From Cryptomeria japonica (Eukaryota; Streptophyta; Pinopsida; Cupressales; Cupressaceae): DNA of 64,000 nucleotides. Location of the stretch: positions 111,631,783 through 111,695,782 of the forward strand of contig NC_081406.1 of the NCBI RefSeq assembly GCF_030272615.1, in the 5' to 3' direction. Shown here piece by piece: positions 33,275-45,097 of this stretch; position 1 is the stretch's first letter, and the number at the start of each line of letters is the position of its first letter. The position numbers were made by a program, and so were the translations under genes. The notes beneath the pieces were generated by a model. It had not been told where the DNA came from, ran no database searches, and was given only the letters and a program-made list of their open reading frames with translations.

Positions 33275-36200
33275 TTATGATCCCTGTAACTGGTGAGTTA
33301 CAAAAGCAACATTCAGACTGTTGTAGAATCTTCCACTGTCCTTTAGTGCTTCTTCAATCCTCTGGATTGTACCGGTGAGTAAGTGCATTTTCTCTTCTGG
33401 TGTCTTAAGTCCTAGAACAAGAACCTCAGAAATATCTTTTCTCAAAGAGATGAGGATATCTAGTTTAGGACCTAGTCTGCACTTCAGTTCCTTTGTCTTA
33501 AACCTTAATCTCTCTTTATCTTTTTCAAAATTTTCAATTTTCTCTTCAAAACCAGTAATTTCCTGTTCTACTACCAATATTGAATCTGATGAACCTATTA
33601 AATTGTCAGCAATATCATTGATTTCCTTTTGTGCTCTACTGATCTCTTTATCTAAATCTTCTGTGAAAATGTTTGTCTTACATGTGTCTCTGTACAATTT
33701 CTTGAAGTCCAAAATTGTCGTTCTTAGTGCTGGTAATAATGTATCCATATGTTCCTTACTCTTCTTTATTGTCTCCTCAAAGAATTTTTCTTTCTCTTTA
33801 TTCATTTTCTCTCTGAAAGTCTCCTCATTGATTTGATCAATTGTTAGAAGATTGTTGGTTATGTATTTAGACAATGTGTCTAATTGGCCTAAAGAATCTT
33901 TATTCTCCATGTTACACTTGGGTGCAATCATCTTCAAAATTGGTATGGTGTCATCAATAGCCTTATATGCTAGTGCATTACAATCTATTATTTTCTTGAT
34001 TGAATCTAATAATACCTCTATCACATTAGTTGGTCTAAACTCAGTCATGGAGGTTCCGGATGACTGTCCAACTACCTTCACAATTTGTAATCCGACAGGG
34101 GTAGTAATAGCTTTGCTTTCCTCTTTCTCTAGAGGGTCAGTTTGTGTCTGCATTTCAACTACCAAAGGTTTAGGTTTTTTAGTTGTAGCCAGTGGCACTG
34201 TCTCTGTATGTACCTGTTGCTCTATCATTTCTCTGTATGTGTCTCTGCCTGTTTCTCTATGCTCTCTACTGATGGTTTGTCTGATGGTGCCTCTGATGAT
34301 TTTACAGTGGTATCCACTACCGGTTTTTTTGTTTGCACCTCAGTACTGTCCACTACTGGTGACTCAGTAGATACATCAGTATGTATACTAATGGTATCTA
34401 CCTTTCCTATATCCGGGGAATCAGTTGCCTGTTCAGTTTGTTGTTCAGTCCCAATTTCAATGTTTCCAACTGTATTCTCTATATTTGTCTCAACTGTAGT
34501 GTCTTCTACTGGTAGCTCAGTTGCCACATCTCTCTTCTCACTTGTTTCCTTATCAACCATAATTTTAACTTCCTATGTGTCGATATTCATTGAGTACAAC
34601 ACCTCTATGTCGAGATTTGTGTTCTCACGTGGTGTTTCCATACTCTCTGTTGCCGGTGGTGTATCACCATTTTGTGTTGGTGGAGTATCAAAAAGAGGTG
34701 GGGGTAAGTAATCTATTATCTTTATACTTGGAGGACCACCTACTTTACCTTTCCCCTTATCCTTATCCTTTTCTTTTTGATAGACTTTAAAAGTCTTTGG
34801 TCTCTTAAGCTCTTCTTGTTTCTCTTTCTCAACAAAGAATATATCCCATTTATCTGCTATCTCTTATGTGATCTCATTAACTCTGCCAGCCATTAGTGCT
34901 ACATGTCAGTGACCGGTTGAAAATATAGTCCGGTTAGCCTCACTTATCAGTTCATCAATTTCATCTATTAAATTCAATGGGTGAACTGCAAGTAGTTTTT
35001 CTATCTTCATCTTTTTATCTAATTCAACAATTACTCCTCTCCTTGCTTCTAACCTTCTATACAAATCATTGGGTAAATCATCTAGAACCTCAATCAAAAA
35101 TTTCTTGTAGATATCCAAGTGTAGGATAACACTGTTTTCAATGCTTTCCTTTTCATCACTGTTAAAAGTATCATACAACTTGCTAATGTTTGATAAGTTA
35201 CCATTTTCCGTTATCTCATTCAAAAGGTTGTCAAGTGGAGAAACAACTTGTTTTTCTTTTATTTTCTTTGGTGTTAACTTCTTTGCCGGAGGCCTAACTG
35301 CCTGTTGTTTTTGTCTTGTTCTCTTAGGTGTAGGAGCGGGTACCAGTGAAGGTTTCCTTTTCCTTACTACCATTTTAAACTCTGTTGGTATTTCACTATC
35401 AGAGGAGGTAGAAATCAATGAAAGATGTATTTTTGGTTGTAATCCTTCCAAGTCACTCTCCTTAATACCAGTTTTATTCAATACATCTTCCTTGATTGCC
35501 TTTGCCTGCCTTGTTCCTTTTCTAACTATCTGATCAGTTTTCTTTATTCTATTTTGAGATTGAATATTGCTTTCAATTGTTTCAGCATTTCCAAATATTT
35601 CTTCAGTTGGTTCTTTAAGGGCTTCTAGGAGTTCTTTTGCATAAGTTTCAATTATGTTCTCATCAGACTCATATCCCATCTTTGTAACCCAAATAGTCCT
35701 TGGGACTACTACCTCCATCCAAATCTCATCCTTCTTAATTACAAAGCATATCTCCTTTTGATATTTATCTACTATAGATTGAGATAGCCTTATCCTAGTT
35801 TTCATTCTATCCTTCAGTGTCTGAAAGTGTTCTTTAATGTTCTTTTCTCTATCATCTCCTATGTTTTTTAGTATGTCCAAAAGTTATTTTCCTATCGGTA
35901 TGTCAAAACCAAAATCTTTTCTACCAATACTGGGTACTTCCTTGGTAATATACAACATTAAACACATAAGTAAGTTGCCAAATCTGAATGTACCTTTCTT
36001 GTCCCCTTTGATCTTCTTTAGATTGTCTATCAGTTAATCCTTCAACCATTTGCTTATGTCAATCTTTGCATTGTTGTTTACCATGTCATAGGCACTCTTG
36101 ATACATAAGCTAGAAACAAAGTTTAATCTGTTGGCATGTGTAACTTTGTATCCAATAATCATGTTGATGAACCTTACATTGATATCCTTTACATCATTTA

Positions 36201-36729
36201 CTCTCAAGGATCTCTTGTCAAAGGTTGCACCGGTTAGGGTCATTACAGTGTCATTTGGAACCTTTTTAGTCTTGTCAGGCCTGCTATCGGTGGAAGGTAA
36301 GCCTGTCACTGCCCTAACTGCTTCTTTTGTTATCTTGTGAATTGAATGCAACCAAAATAACTCCCCATGGACTCTGCTTAACACAATCCTTATAACATCA
36401 TTTAGTTAATTAGGGATAATAAGAATCTCCACAAAACCTAGGGTTTCAACTATCTTATGTTCTAGTTTAACATTTCCATATACATCACATATAACAGTCA
36501 TGTACATGTTTTTAATTTCATCATCTCCTAGTTCTTCTATATGACAATGTATTTAGATTCTAGGATCCTCAACATATACAACTCCTTTAGGTGTTTTTGA
36601 GAATGCTCCTAGGGTATCATATTTCTTTGCAATTTCGGGAATAATCTTAAATACGGGTCTAGGGCGCTTAACAACTTCAATTACAGTAGGATTTGCAATG
36701 AATTCAAGTGCAAAGGAGGAAGCCATTGT
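33275..36729 (-). pseudogene. G ORF2: long protein of unknown function (~1150 codons)
   Basis: Minus frame starting MASSFALEFIANPTVIEVVK at 36729. The open pieces 36384-36034, 35880-34906 and 34560-34225 are all in this one frame, separated by single stops. One frameshift near 34225 leads into the open piece 34228-33275. The N-terminal part is globular-looking (LFWLHSIHKITKEAVRAV, then RFINMIIGYKVTHANRLN, then KDEIWMEVVVPRTIWVTKMG). The middle is basic (KRKPSLVPAPTPKRTRQKQ). A Thr/Glu-rich segment follows. The last ~317 residues are charged and helical, likely coiled coil. I recognise no enzyme motif; a plant mobile or transposon-like domain in the first third is only a guess. It sits where pol should be, 300 bp after gag. 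Confidence 0.7.
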
Positions 36730-37029
36730 TATAAATACCTTAATCTGCTTGAATGGTATGAGTGCTTGAATGATTTGCTACACTTCTCATTGTGGATGCC
36801 TTCGCTTAGGATTTTCACGCTCTAAGGAAATTTGAATGCTCGGTGAATGAAAAAGAGCAAAAACACTTGCTTTATAATGTCATTTCCTTCAACTACCACA
36901 TTAAATGCCTGCCGGTTAAGTGAAACTTAACACATTTTTCGGTAAAGAAGTATTCCAACTTCTCACCATCAATCGAGGGTAAATTAGCATGTTTTTCAAT
37001 TCATTGCCATACCCCCAAAAGGTTTCTTT

Positions 37030-38142
37030 TCAGTTAGATGAAGAATCTCCTACCGATGGAGTGACACTCTGTTCTACCGGTGAAGGAATAGCTTCATTAA
37101 CATTTATATCTAACTTTCTGATCCATTGTTTTGAAAATTCTTGCTTTACTTCTTCAACCTTTTCTTTTCCTTTCAAATTGGGTCCTTTGTTATTTGCCGG
37201 TGATGCCTTACTTCTACAAAATTTTGCATTATGTCCAATCTTGTTACAAGCATAACAAGTCACATTGTTTTTTTGAATAGCTTTTCCATATCGTATGCCG
37301 GTATGTGTTCTACATTGATTAGATAAGTGTCCAAATCTTCCACAAACATAACATCTTACATTCATTCTATAGTTTTCTAAATTATGTCCAACTTTGTTGC
37401 ATTTAGAACATTGACCGGTGGGTGCATTGGTGTTCTGATAGTTTCTAGATCTACACTGATTTTCTCTATGACCATACTTGTTACAGTTAAAGCATTTTCC
37501 ATTGAATTTGTAGGCATTAGGTTTTCTTACCGGTTTACTATGATCATGATTGTTTGCAGTACTAGAGATTTCACCAACTTCAAAGCCAAGGCCATTAGTA
37601 TCTCCATTAGGTTTCTGATTTTTCAACATGTCATCAAGTTCCTTTGAACTTTTCTTGAATTTTTCCTTGTGTTGATTTGCAGTAGCCAACTCATTTTCTA
37701 AGAAATCTTTTTGTCTCATGAGTTTAGTTTTATCATGCTCCAAGTGAATTATATCTGTTTTTAACATATCATTTTCATGACTGAATCTTAGATTTTCATT
37801 TCTAGCATCATTGATTCTCCTAGACAAGTCATCTTCATTCTTCTTTCGGTCTTCAATGTCTTTACAAAACCTCATAGTCATATCTTGCATCTCATTCCTC
37901 AAGGCCATGTTATCCTACTTCATCTTGCTTACAAGATTATTAAGAGTTTATTTTTCATCATCATCACTCTGTATCTTCTCATGAAGTTCTCTTCTTTTGT
38001 TCCTAGCAATAATGAGATTTTCCTGAAGTCCTTGAATGATTTCCTGTGTAGCCTTCAGATCATCTTCAAGTTTCATATTCTTCAATTTTTCTGCATCATA
38101 ATCTGCAAGAGTTGTTTCCAATTGCTTTCTCAAGTTTTCCAT
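37030..38142 (-). pseudogene. G gag C-terminal part: coiled coil and four CCHC knuckles
   Basis: Starts MENLRKQLETTLADY at 38142 only ~60 bp from the primer site. One stop (near 37948) and a short gap separate it from the open piece 37908-37030. The first part is coiled coil. The linker GLGFEVGEI is common in copia Gag. Four zinc knuckles follow: CFNCNKYGHRENQC, CSKCNKVGHNLENY, CYVCGRFGHLSNQC and CYACNKIGHNAKFC. The second has Tyr instead of the last Cys. The capsid-like N-terminal domain that normally precedes the coiled coil is missing; there is no room for it. Confidence 0.82.
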
Positions 38143-38198
38143 CTATACCAGTGTCAGAATCTTCCTCAAGCTGTTAGGATTTTAAAAATAGAGGACTA

Positions 38199-38211
38199 GG
38201 CTCTAATACCA
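38199..38211 (-). other. G primer binding site
   Basis: In sense TGGTATTAGAGCC, two bases from the 5' LTR, one change from the initiator tRNA-Met site TGGTATCAGAGCC. Confidence 0.85.
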
Positions 38212-38213
38212 AT

Positions 38214-38982
38214 TGTTAGGATTCCCAAAGATACTGAGAGGGGGGGTGAATCAGTATCTAGCCGGTTTATGGATTTTCCAAACTTATTAAATGAATTGGA
38301 TGCCAAAACAGTGTACCGGTAAACTAGAAACAATGCAATAAATAAGATCAGTAAACACAACATAGAAAGCACACCATAACATAATATTTTAACAAGGAAA
38401 CCTGGTGTGGGAAAAACCTCGGTGGGATTTATGACCCACAATATTTTCTCATTGGCCAATAAGTGAATATTACTGATACAATAGGGGCCTGCACATGTAG
38501 GAAGACCAACTGCCTAAAGCTCACTACTTAAATACAAAAAGGGAAGTCTCACTGACTTACAAAAGTGGATTACCAATGTCATGTACTACTTCAATTCAGC
38601 ATCTGCTATGCAAGGTTCAGTACCTGTTTAAGCTCAACAACTTCCAAAACCCTATTCCAAGGTCTGCCTTAATATGCACATCTACCTATTACATTCCTTC
38701 CATGTATTCCTATCTTGTTACAAATGATTTACAAGATCTCATACTTATATGAGTCCTAATACAGTTCGCCTTGTTGGCTTACAAAAAGATTTTACAATTA
38801 AATACAAAATACAATAAACAAAATCTTGTCAGCTAAGATGCCGGTAAACATCTTTGTTTTTGCCACTACCGGTGTTTGTTCTTGTACCAATGTATGCCGG
38901 TGCCATAGGATTGTAAGGTTACCATCAATGACAATACCTTCAATCACCTACAATTTCTCATTGGAGTGTGCATTTGCCAACA
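38214..38982 (-). repeat. G 5' LTR, 769 bp
   Basis: TGTTAGGATTCCC at 38214 to GCCAACA at 38982; partner of 32264-33041. Confidence 0.93.
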
Positions 38983-40417
38983 ATTCACAGGGAAAATAAT
39001 CCAAATGAATGTATTCATGATTTAGGAGTCAATTGAGTTGTGTTTAGGTCCTCTAGGGTGTTTGAGAACCTTTAGGAGTTTTAGAATGCAAGAGAATGCA
39101 AATTTGCATCCTGGAGCAAAAGTTGTCAAAAGTTGTTGAGCAACATTTTGCAATTTCTTGCAAAAGTTACATTTTTGGTTATGGGTGTTAGGAAGTTGGT
39201 TGAACCAATTGAAACAAGTGGATATAATCCAAATTTCACTTCATTGTATAGGTTGGAGGGATTGGAAATGTAAGAGCAAGTTTTTGGTTTGTGAAGCAAT
39301 CTTGCTTCCACCGATTTTTTATAGTTTTGTGTTGTTTTTCATTGCTTGTACGGTCCAATACGGGCTATATGGTGTAAAATAATTGTCATATTTATATGTT
39401 CATTTTATTTTCTTTCAATAAGGTTGATTTGCAGGTTTGATTGTTCCAGGTTGTAGAGATGTCTCTCATTCTTTGCAACTAGGAGCAAAACCCTTGCAAG
39501 TAGGATTTAAGAGCAAGAAATGGCTCTAGCCTAGGCATTCTTTGATAGAACTTGTTGAAATAATTTAGAATGCTAGGTTAGGGTTTGTATATAGTTTTGG
39601 AATAGGGTGTGTGATGTTGCAGGTCTAGGAGGAGGAGAAACAGTGAGGACCTAGGCTCACCGCTGGGAGTAGGTAAGTTAGGACAGTAAGCAAAGTGCTA
39701 TTTGTGAGCACATAGAGATTGATGCAGGCCCAAGTGGAATATGAATGGAAATACCTCAAAGTTCCCTTGAAGTTTCCAAAGGTGTTTAGAGAAGGAGATT
39801 TGACGGTGAAAGGGTCTAGACCAATTTTTTCAATCCACCGGTTAAGCCTAAAACCCCACAAAATAGTGCAGCATTGGACACCACACATGTACGGACAACC
39901 CATATGCAATTTTATAGTATTATCTACAAATTCCAAAAAGGTACTCAAATACATGATTTATTCCTAGGCTTGTTTGGATTTGTTCAAATTAAACCCCAAA
40001 AACCGCTTAAGGAGGGCTAAAGCAATTAGGCCTATTTAGGTGCCGGTAGAGACCTAGAAGGCTTGAGAAACCATGGCGATGGATTTGGTGAGTCTTAAAA
40101 TTAAAAACATAATGAAGTCACCCTATTAATGCATTGTGAAACCATAAGAAGAGTTTGTGTTAAGATCCTAGCAGGAGGGGTTGGAGCCCAGGAGGGTGTG
40201 TGTGAGTAACTGAGGTGACAACCTCAAGTGGAGGAGTTCATTGTCCAGAAACCATTAGCTATACCTAGGAGGCAAGTCAAGAAGGTTCAGACCTTGGAGG
40301 TCTCATTGTCATAACCCTTGCAAAGTACCATAGGAAGGAATTGAGTAGTTGTAGGGTTGAGTAGGACAAGTCACTCAAGAAGGTGAAACATTCAAGGCTC
40401 CAAGACTCTCTACATCA
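38983..40417 (+). repeat. D 5' LTR, second piece
   Basis: Resumes after the G duplication and parallels 45290-46723 to the end CATCA. With the first piece it sums to ~1.62 kb, equal to the right LTR. Confidence 0.92.
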
Positions 40418-40420
40418 GAG

Positions 40421-40433
40421 TGGCATCAGAGCC
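40421..40433 (+). other. D primer binding site
   Basis: TGGCATCAGAGCC after a 3-nt spacer; one change from the initiator tRNA-Met complement. Confidence 0.87.
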
Positions 40434-40487
40434 ATTCTTTGAAAGATTTGGTGTATGTTAGATTATGAAGAATTAGAAGCCAGTTCA

Positions 40488-41530
40488 ATGCCTCCAAAGG
40501 TAATGAATCTAGAAGCCAGCCGACAGATGGTGATAGATATGATAGAAGGATTGAAGGATGTAGAAGGAAGCAGATGAACCAGAGAGGTAAAGAAGGAGAA
40601 GGGAAAGGTTAAGACATGATGGGGTGATGAGACTGATGAAGAAGTGGAAGATGGAGAGGAACCAACAACAATAGCTATGCCTCAAGACCAAAAGTTATTC
40701 CTAGATGCAGTCAAATCCATTTCTAAGGACAACCTGGATGGATTACCCACATATGGATGAAACCTGAATGGAGAAGAGTAGCTAGATTGGATAGAAGCTC
40801 TCAATAATTGCTTTGATTATAAAGAGGTAGCAGAAGAGAAAAGAGTTAATGTGGCCAAATCAAGAATGAGAGGATCAACATTGGTTTGGTGGAATATGAT
40901 GCAAGAAGAAAGGATACAAGAAGGAAAAAAGAAGATAACTTCATGGGAGCATATGGAGATCAAACTTAAGCACAATTCCTTCCAAGAGATTATGAAGTTC
41001 AAATTCATAAGAGACTACAAAATCTGAAACAAAGGGAATTGGATGTCAATGTATACACTGAAGAATTCCATAAGCTTAGTTTGAGGGCTAGGAAGCATGA
41101 GAATGAGGTGGAGAAGTTGGCCAGGTATATGAATGGCCTTAGATAGAATATAAAAGATGAAATAAGTATCCTCACACCAGACACTATCCATAAGTGTTTT
41201 TAGTTGGCCCTAAGGGCATAAGAGAAGATCAAAAGGGGGAGTGAGCAAAATCAGAAACATAGGGGAGGAAAGAATTTCAGAGTTAGAGGGAACTTTGGTA
41301 GAGGGCAGTAATCACCAAGAAGTGAAGAGTGGAAAGGCCAAGAAGGTAGTGGAGACTCTCAAAGAGAAGAATTTAGAGGATCCTATAGAGGAAGGAGCAA
41401 TTTTAGGGATAGGTTTGGAAACTCGGGTAGAGGAAATACAGTTTTCACTGGTAGGTGTTATCATTGCAATCAAGTTGGGCATACCGTGAGTAAGTGCCCG
41501 GGGAAAGCCTCAAGCTCCACAAGCTCATAC
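40488..41530 (+). pseudogene. D gag, degenerate
   Basis: From ATG at 40488 (MPPKVMNLEASRQM) through an acidic region (WGDETDEEVEDGEE). The capsid part shows NCFDYKEVAEEKRVNVAKSR and STLVWWNMM near 40807-40900. A frameshift near 41000 moves the rest to another frame (ELDVNVYTEEFHKLSLRAR near 41035-41090). An Arg/Gly-rich stretch leads to a complete CCHC knuckle CYHCNQVGHTVSKC at 41456-41497. The chromovirus Gag order is kept; several TAG/TGA stops make it non-functional. Confidence 0.85.
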
Positions 41531-43562
41531 ATGGGGAAAGAAGAACTAAATTGTTGCAAGAGGAGGACACTCAGAGTGTAAATTCTTCAATTCGCAAGGC
41601 AGGCCCAGTGACAGAGGGAGAAAATTTTATGATGAGGAGAACAATGCTCAAGATACCCCTAGATCAAGAGCCACCACAAAGGAAAAGCTTATTTAGGACC
41701 ACTTGTAGGTCACATGGGAAGATTTGTAAAGTGATTGTAGATTTAGGTTCCACTAAGAATATTGTCTCAGTTAAAATAGTGGACAAACTCAAATTGAAAA
41801 GATTGCCTCACCTCACTCTCTACAAGATATCATGGCTCAACCGGGGTCAACATGTATTGGTTGATTAATAAGCATGGGTGGATTTTTAAATTGGTGAGTA
41901 CATGGATAGATTATTATGTGACATATTGCCTATGGATGCTTGTCATTTGTTGTTGGGCTGTCCATGGCAATATGATGTGAAAGCTACTCATGATGTGGAG
42001 AAGAACAACTATCTTATCACCAAGAATGGGAAGAAGTATCAAATGGATCCACTACCTGAACCAAGGGAAGAAAAGAAAATAGGATCAATTGTGATGCTAA
42101 TGAGTGGAAAAGAGTTTCTCAAAGAGTTGAAACAAGGACATCAAGGCCATGCTATAGTGTTGAAACTTAGAGAAGAAGCTAAGGCAGATCCAATGAGTGA
42201 AGTGCCTCCAGAGGTGCAAGGACTACTCAAAAAATATGTAGAAGTGATAGGGGATGACTTACCTAATTCCTTGCCTCCAATGAGAGATGCAAATCATCAA
42301 ATAGACTTAATACCAGGGGCCAATCTACCAAACAAAGCTGCCTATAAAATGACACCTAGTCAAAATAAAGAGATCGCAAAACAAGTGTAAGAACTCTTAG
42401 ATAAAGGGTTTATCAAGAAGAGTTTGAGTCCTTGTTCTATTCCTACTATGTTAGTGCCTAAGAAGGGAGACAAATGGAGAATGTGCATGGAATCCAGAGA
42501 AGTCAACAAGATTACTATAAGGTACTGGTTTCCCATGCCAAGGATTGAAGACCTATTAGACAATCTAGGAGGTGCAAGCTTCTTCACAAAGGTGGACTTC
42601 AAGTCTGGTTACCATCAAATCAGAATCATACCTAGAGATGAATGGAAGACAACCTTTAGAACCAATTCAGGCCTATATGAGTGGTTGGTGATGCCATTTG
42701 GCCTTACCAATGCACCTAGTAGCTTCCAAAGGCTCATGAATGAAGTCTTAGTTGAGTTTATTGGTAGATTTGTAATTGTATATCTTGATGAAATTTTGAT
42801 CTATAGAAGGTTCAAGGAGGAACACCTCAAGCATTTGGAGATGGTTTTGAAGAAGTTGAAGGAGGCTCAACTCAAGATTAACCTTGAAAAATGTGAGTTT
42901 TTGAAAATAGAGCCTGTATACCTTCGTTTTGTTATTTCTCATGGATGTTTAAAAATGGATCCAAGTAAGGTAGAAGAAATACTTAATTGGCCTATCCCTA
43001 GGGGCATAAGTGAAGTCAGAATCTTTCATGGAATGACATCTTTTTATAGGAAGTTTGTGAGAAACTTTAGCCATGTTTGTGCTCCTATTCTCAATACTAT
43101 TAAAGGAGGGATTAAATGTCACTTTAAGTGGATAGAGGAAGCCAATAAGGGGTTTGAGATGTTGAAAACCAAGATAGCAGAGTTGCCAACCCTTAGATTG
43201 CTTGATTTCAATAAGTTGTTTATAGTAGAATGTGATGCAAGCCAAAGGGCAATAGGGGCAGTTTTAAGCCAAGAGGGTCATCCTATAGCTTTCTTATCAG
43301 AAAAGTTAAATGAATCTAAGTAAAGGTACTCCACATATGACTTGGAGTTGTATGCAATGGTTCAAGCATTGAAAAAATGGCATCACTACTTCCTGCCCAA
43401 AGAATTTGTAGTCTTCATTGACAACCATGACCTTAGTTTTCTCAATGGGCAAGAGAAGTTGAACCAAAGACACCTAAGGTGGGTTGAGTAACTACAATCT
43501 TATACATTCACTATTAAACACAAGAAAGGGTCAGCCAACAATTTTTTTGATGCACTAAGTAG
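41531..43562 (+). pseudogene. D protease, RT and RNase H
   Basis: Retropepsin active site reads VIVDLGSTKNIVS with Asp at 41740; the usual Ser/Thr is Leu, consistent with a C-to-T change. LLGCPWQYDV follows near 41950. One stop (near 42388) separates the protease from a 299-residue open RT stretch (42424-43323): [42 protein letters not shown], and box YLDE at 42781-42792 with the second Asp changed to Glu. RNase H reads LFIVECDASQRAIGAVLSQ, then after a stop [18 protein letters not shown], ending HKKGSANNFFDALSRR near 43520-43565. Confidence 0.9.
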
Positions 43563-44872
43563 GAGAATCATGACCATGCAGGAGATTCAATTGCAAAGTG
43601 TGGGTTTGAGTGAGTTAAAAGACCTCTACAAGGATGATAAGGATTTTGCAGGGATATATAAGGTTTGTTCTAATTTTTATAATACCTCACATGTCTCTTA
43701 TTCAAAATACATGGTACGAGAGGGTTTTCTATTCAAAAGTCATCTTCTTTGCATACCTCAATGTTCTATGAGACAAAATATTATTCAAGAGAAGCATCAA
43801 GGAGGTCTAGGAGGTCATTTTGGCATTGATAAGACTTTCGAGTAGGTTGGTAGGTTTTATTATTGGCCCAAGTTGCAATCAGAAGTGAGAATATTTGTAG
43901 AGAAATGTACCATCTGCCAAAGAGAAAAAGGAACCTCAAGTAATGTAGGTCTATATCAACCCTTGGTCATACCTCAGAGGCCTTGGGAATGTTTGAGCAT
44001 GGATTTTGTGTTAGGATTGCCTGGGACACCAAGAGGATTTGATAGTGTGTATGTGGTAGTAGATAGGTTCAACAAAATGGCATATTTCATACCTTTCAAG
44101 AGTACCAATGATGCCATCTATATTGCAGGCCTCTTCTTCAAGGAGATAGTCATAATTCATGGTCTTCCAATTAGCACTGTGAGTGATAGAGGTGAATTTT
44201 TTGAGCCACTTTTGGAGGACACTTTGGAGGAAGTTGGGCACCAAGTTATTTATTTCATTTGCCTATCATCCTCATTCAGATGGTCAAATAGAAGTAGTCA
44301 AACGGTCATTGGGTAACTTGCTAAGATGTCTTACAAAGCAACATGGGTAGACTTGGGATCTAGTACTTGGACAGGCAGAATATGCATATAATGACTCAGT
44401 GAACTATAGCATAGGTAAAAGTCCTTTTGAGATAGTGTATGGATACCATCCTAGGGGATTATTAGAGCTCAAAGATCTCAGTTCAATGGCACCCAAGAGT
44501 GCACAAGGAAAGAACTTTGCAGAAAGCATCAAAGAGGTTCATGATAAGGTAAGGTAGTCCTTACAACAAAAATCCGAGCAATACAAGGTTCAAGATGATA
44601 AAATAAGGAGGAAGATACAATTTCAAGTAGGAGACTTAGTGCTGGAATACCTTAGGAAGGAGAGACTTCCAAAAGGGCAGCCTATCAATCTCATGATGAA
44701 GAAAATTGGACCTCTCAAGGTGGTGCACAAGTATGGGCAGAATGCCTATGAGGTTGAACTTCCACCTACCTTGGGGATGTCTCCTATCTTTAATGTATGT
44801 GATCTCTATCCATATAAGGGAGAGTCACTAATAAATCAGAAAGACATGCCATCACTAGTTCATGAAGATTAG
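43563..44872 (+). pseudogene. D integrase
   Basis: Zinc-binding part KHQGGLGGHFGIDK ... CTICQREKG near 43795-43930, with one stop inside. Core: SMDFVLGLPGTPRGFDSVYV near 43998-44055 and GLPISTVSDRGEFF near 44160-44200 (second Asp kept). A frameshift near 44215 follows, and the Glu region is readable in another frame near 44265-44310. The C-terminal part SPFEIVYGYHPRG and FQVGDLVLEYLRKERLPKGQ, with IGPLKVVHKYG, is the chromovirus tail. Confidence 0.87.
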
Positions 44873-44881
44873 GTAAAGGAT

Positions 44882-45076
44882 TTGCCACCTAGTCAATCGG
44901 TTACGTTAGAGAGTATCTTGGATACCACGATAGTAAAAAAGACAAGGAAAGAAGTTTACAAGCACTATCTTTTTAAGTGGAAAGGGTTACCAAATTTAGA
45001 TGTCATGTGGATGTTAGAGGCAAATATACTTCAGCATGGAGTGGAGATTTCAGACCTTATAACTCAAGGGACTTGA
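44882..45076 (+). pseudogene. D C-terminal chromodomain
   Basis: ESILDTTIVKKTRKEVYKHY, then LFKWKGLPNLDVMWMLEANI. The YLVKWKGLP-x-W signature is nearly complete, with Met at one core position. It follows integrase after a single stop and precedes the LTR by ~20 bp. Confidence 0.87.
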
Positions 45077-45086
45077 GTTCTTTGAC

Positions 45087-45097
45087 CTAGGGGAGTA
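45087..45097 (+). other. D polypurine tract
   Basis: CTAGGGGAGTA immediately before the LTR start TGGTGCAGGG; short and partly decayed. Confidence 0.6.

Larger units (their letters stand above)
32264..38982 (-). mobile_element. G: non-autonomous copia-type element with unknown ORF2
   Basis: LTRs 32264-33041 and 38214-38982. In sense they begin TGTTGGCAAATGC and end CCTAACA, the TGTTGG start usual for Ty1/copia. A primer site for initiator tRNA-Met type and a polypurine tract give minus orientation. Flanks are gttca (32259-32263) and attca (38983-38987), a 5-bp duplication with one change. The internal region has the C-terminal part of Gag and a second long ORF. There is no sign of capsid, protease, integrase, RT or RNase H in any frame. 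Confidence 0.9.

Noticed and set aside
33375-34711. Long plus-strand ORFs (33375-33836, 33852-34370, 34142-34711)
   Set aside because: They mirror the G ORF2 coding frame on the minus strand; composition (Ser/Cys/Val-rich) is that of an antisense shadow.
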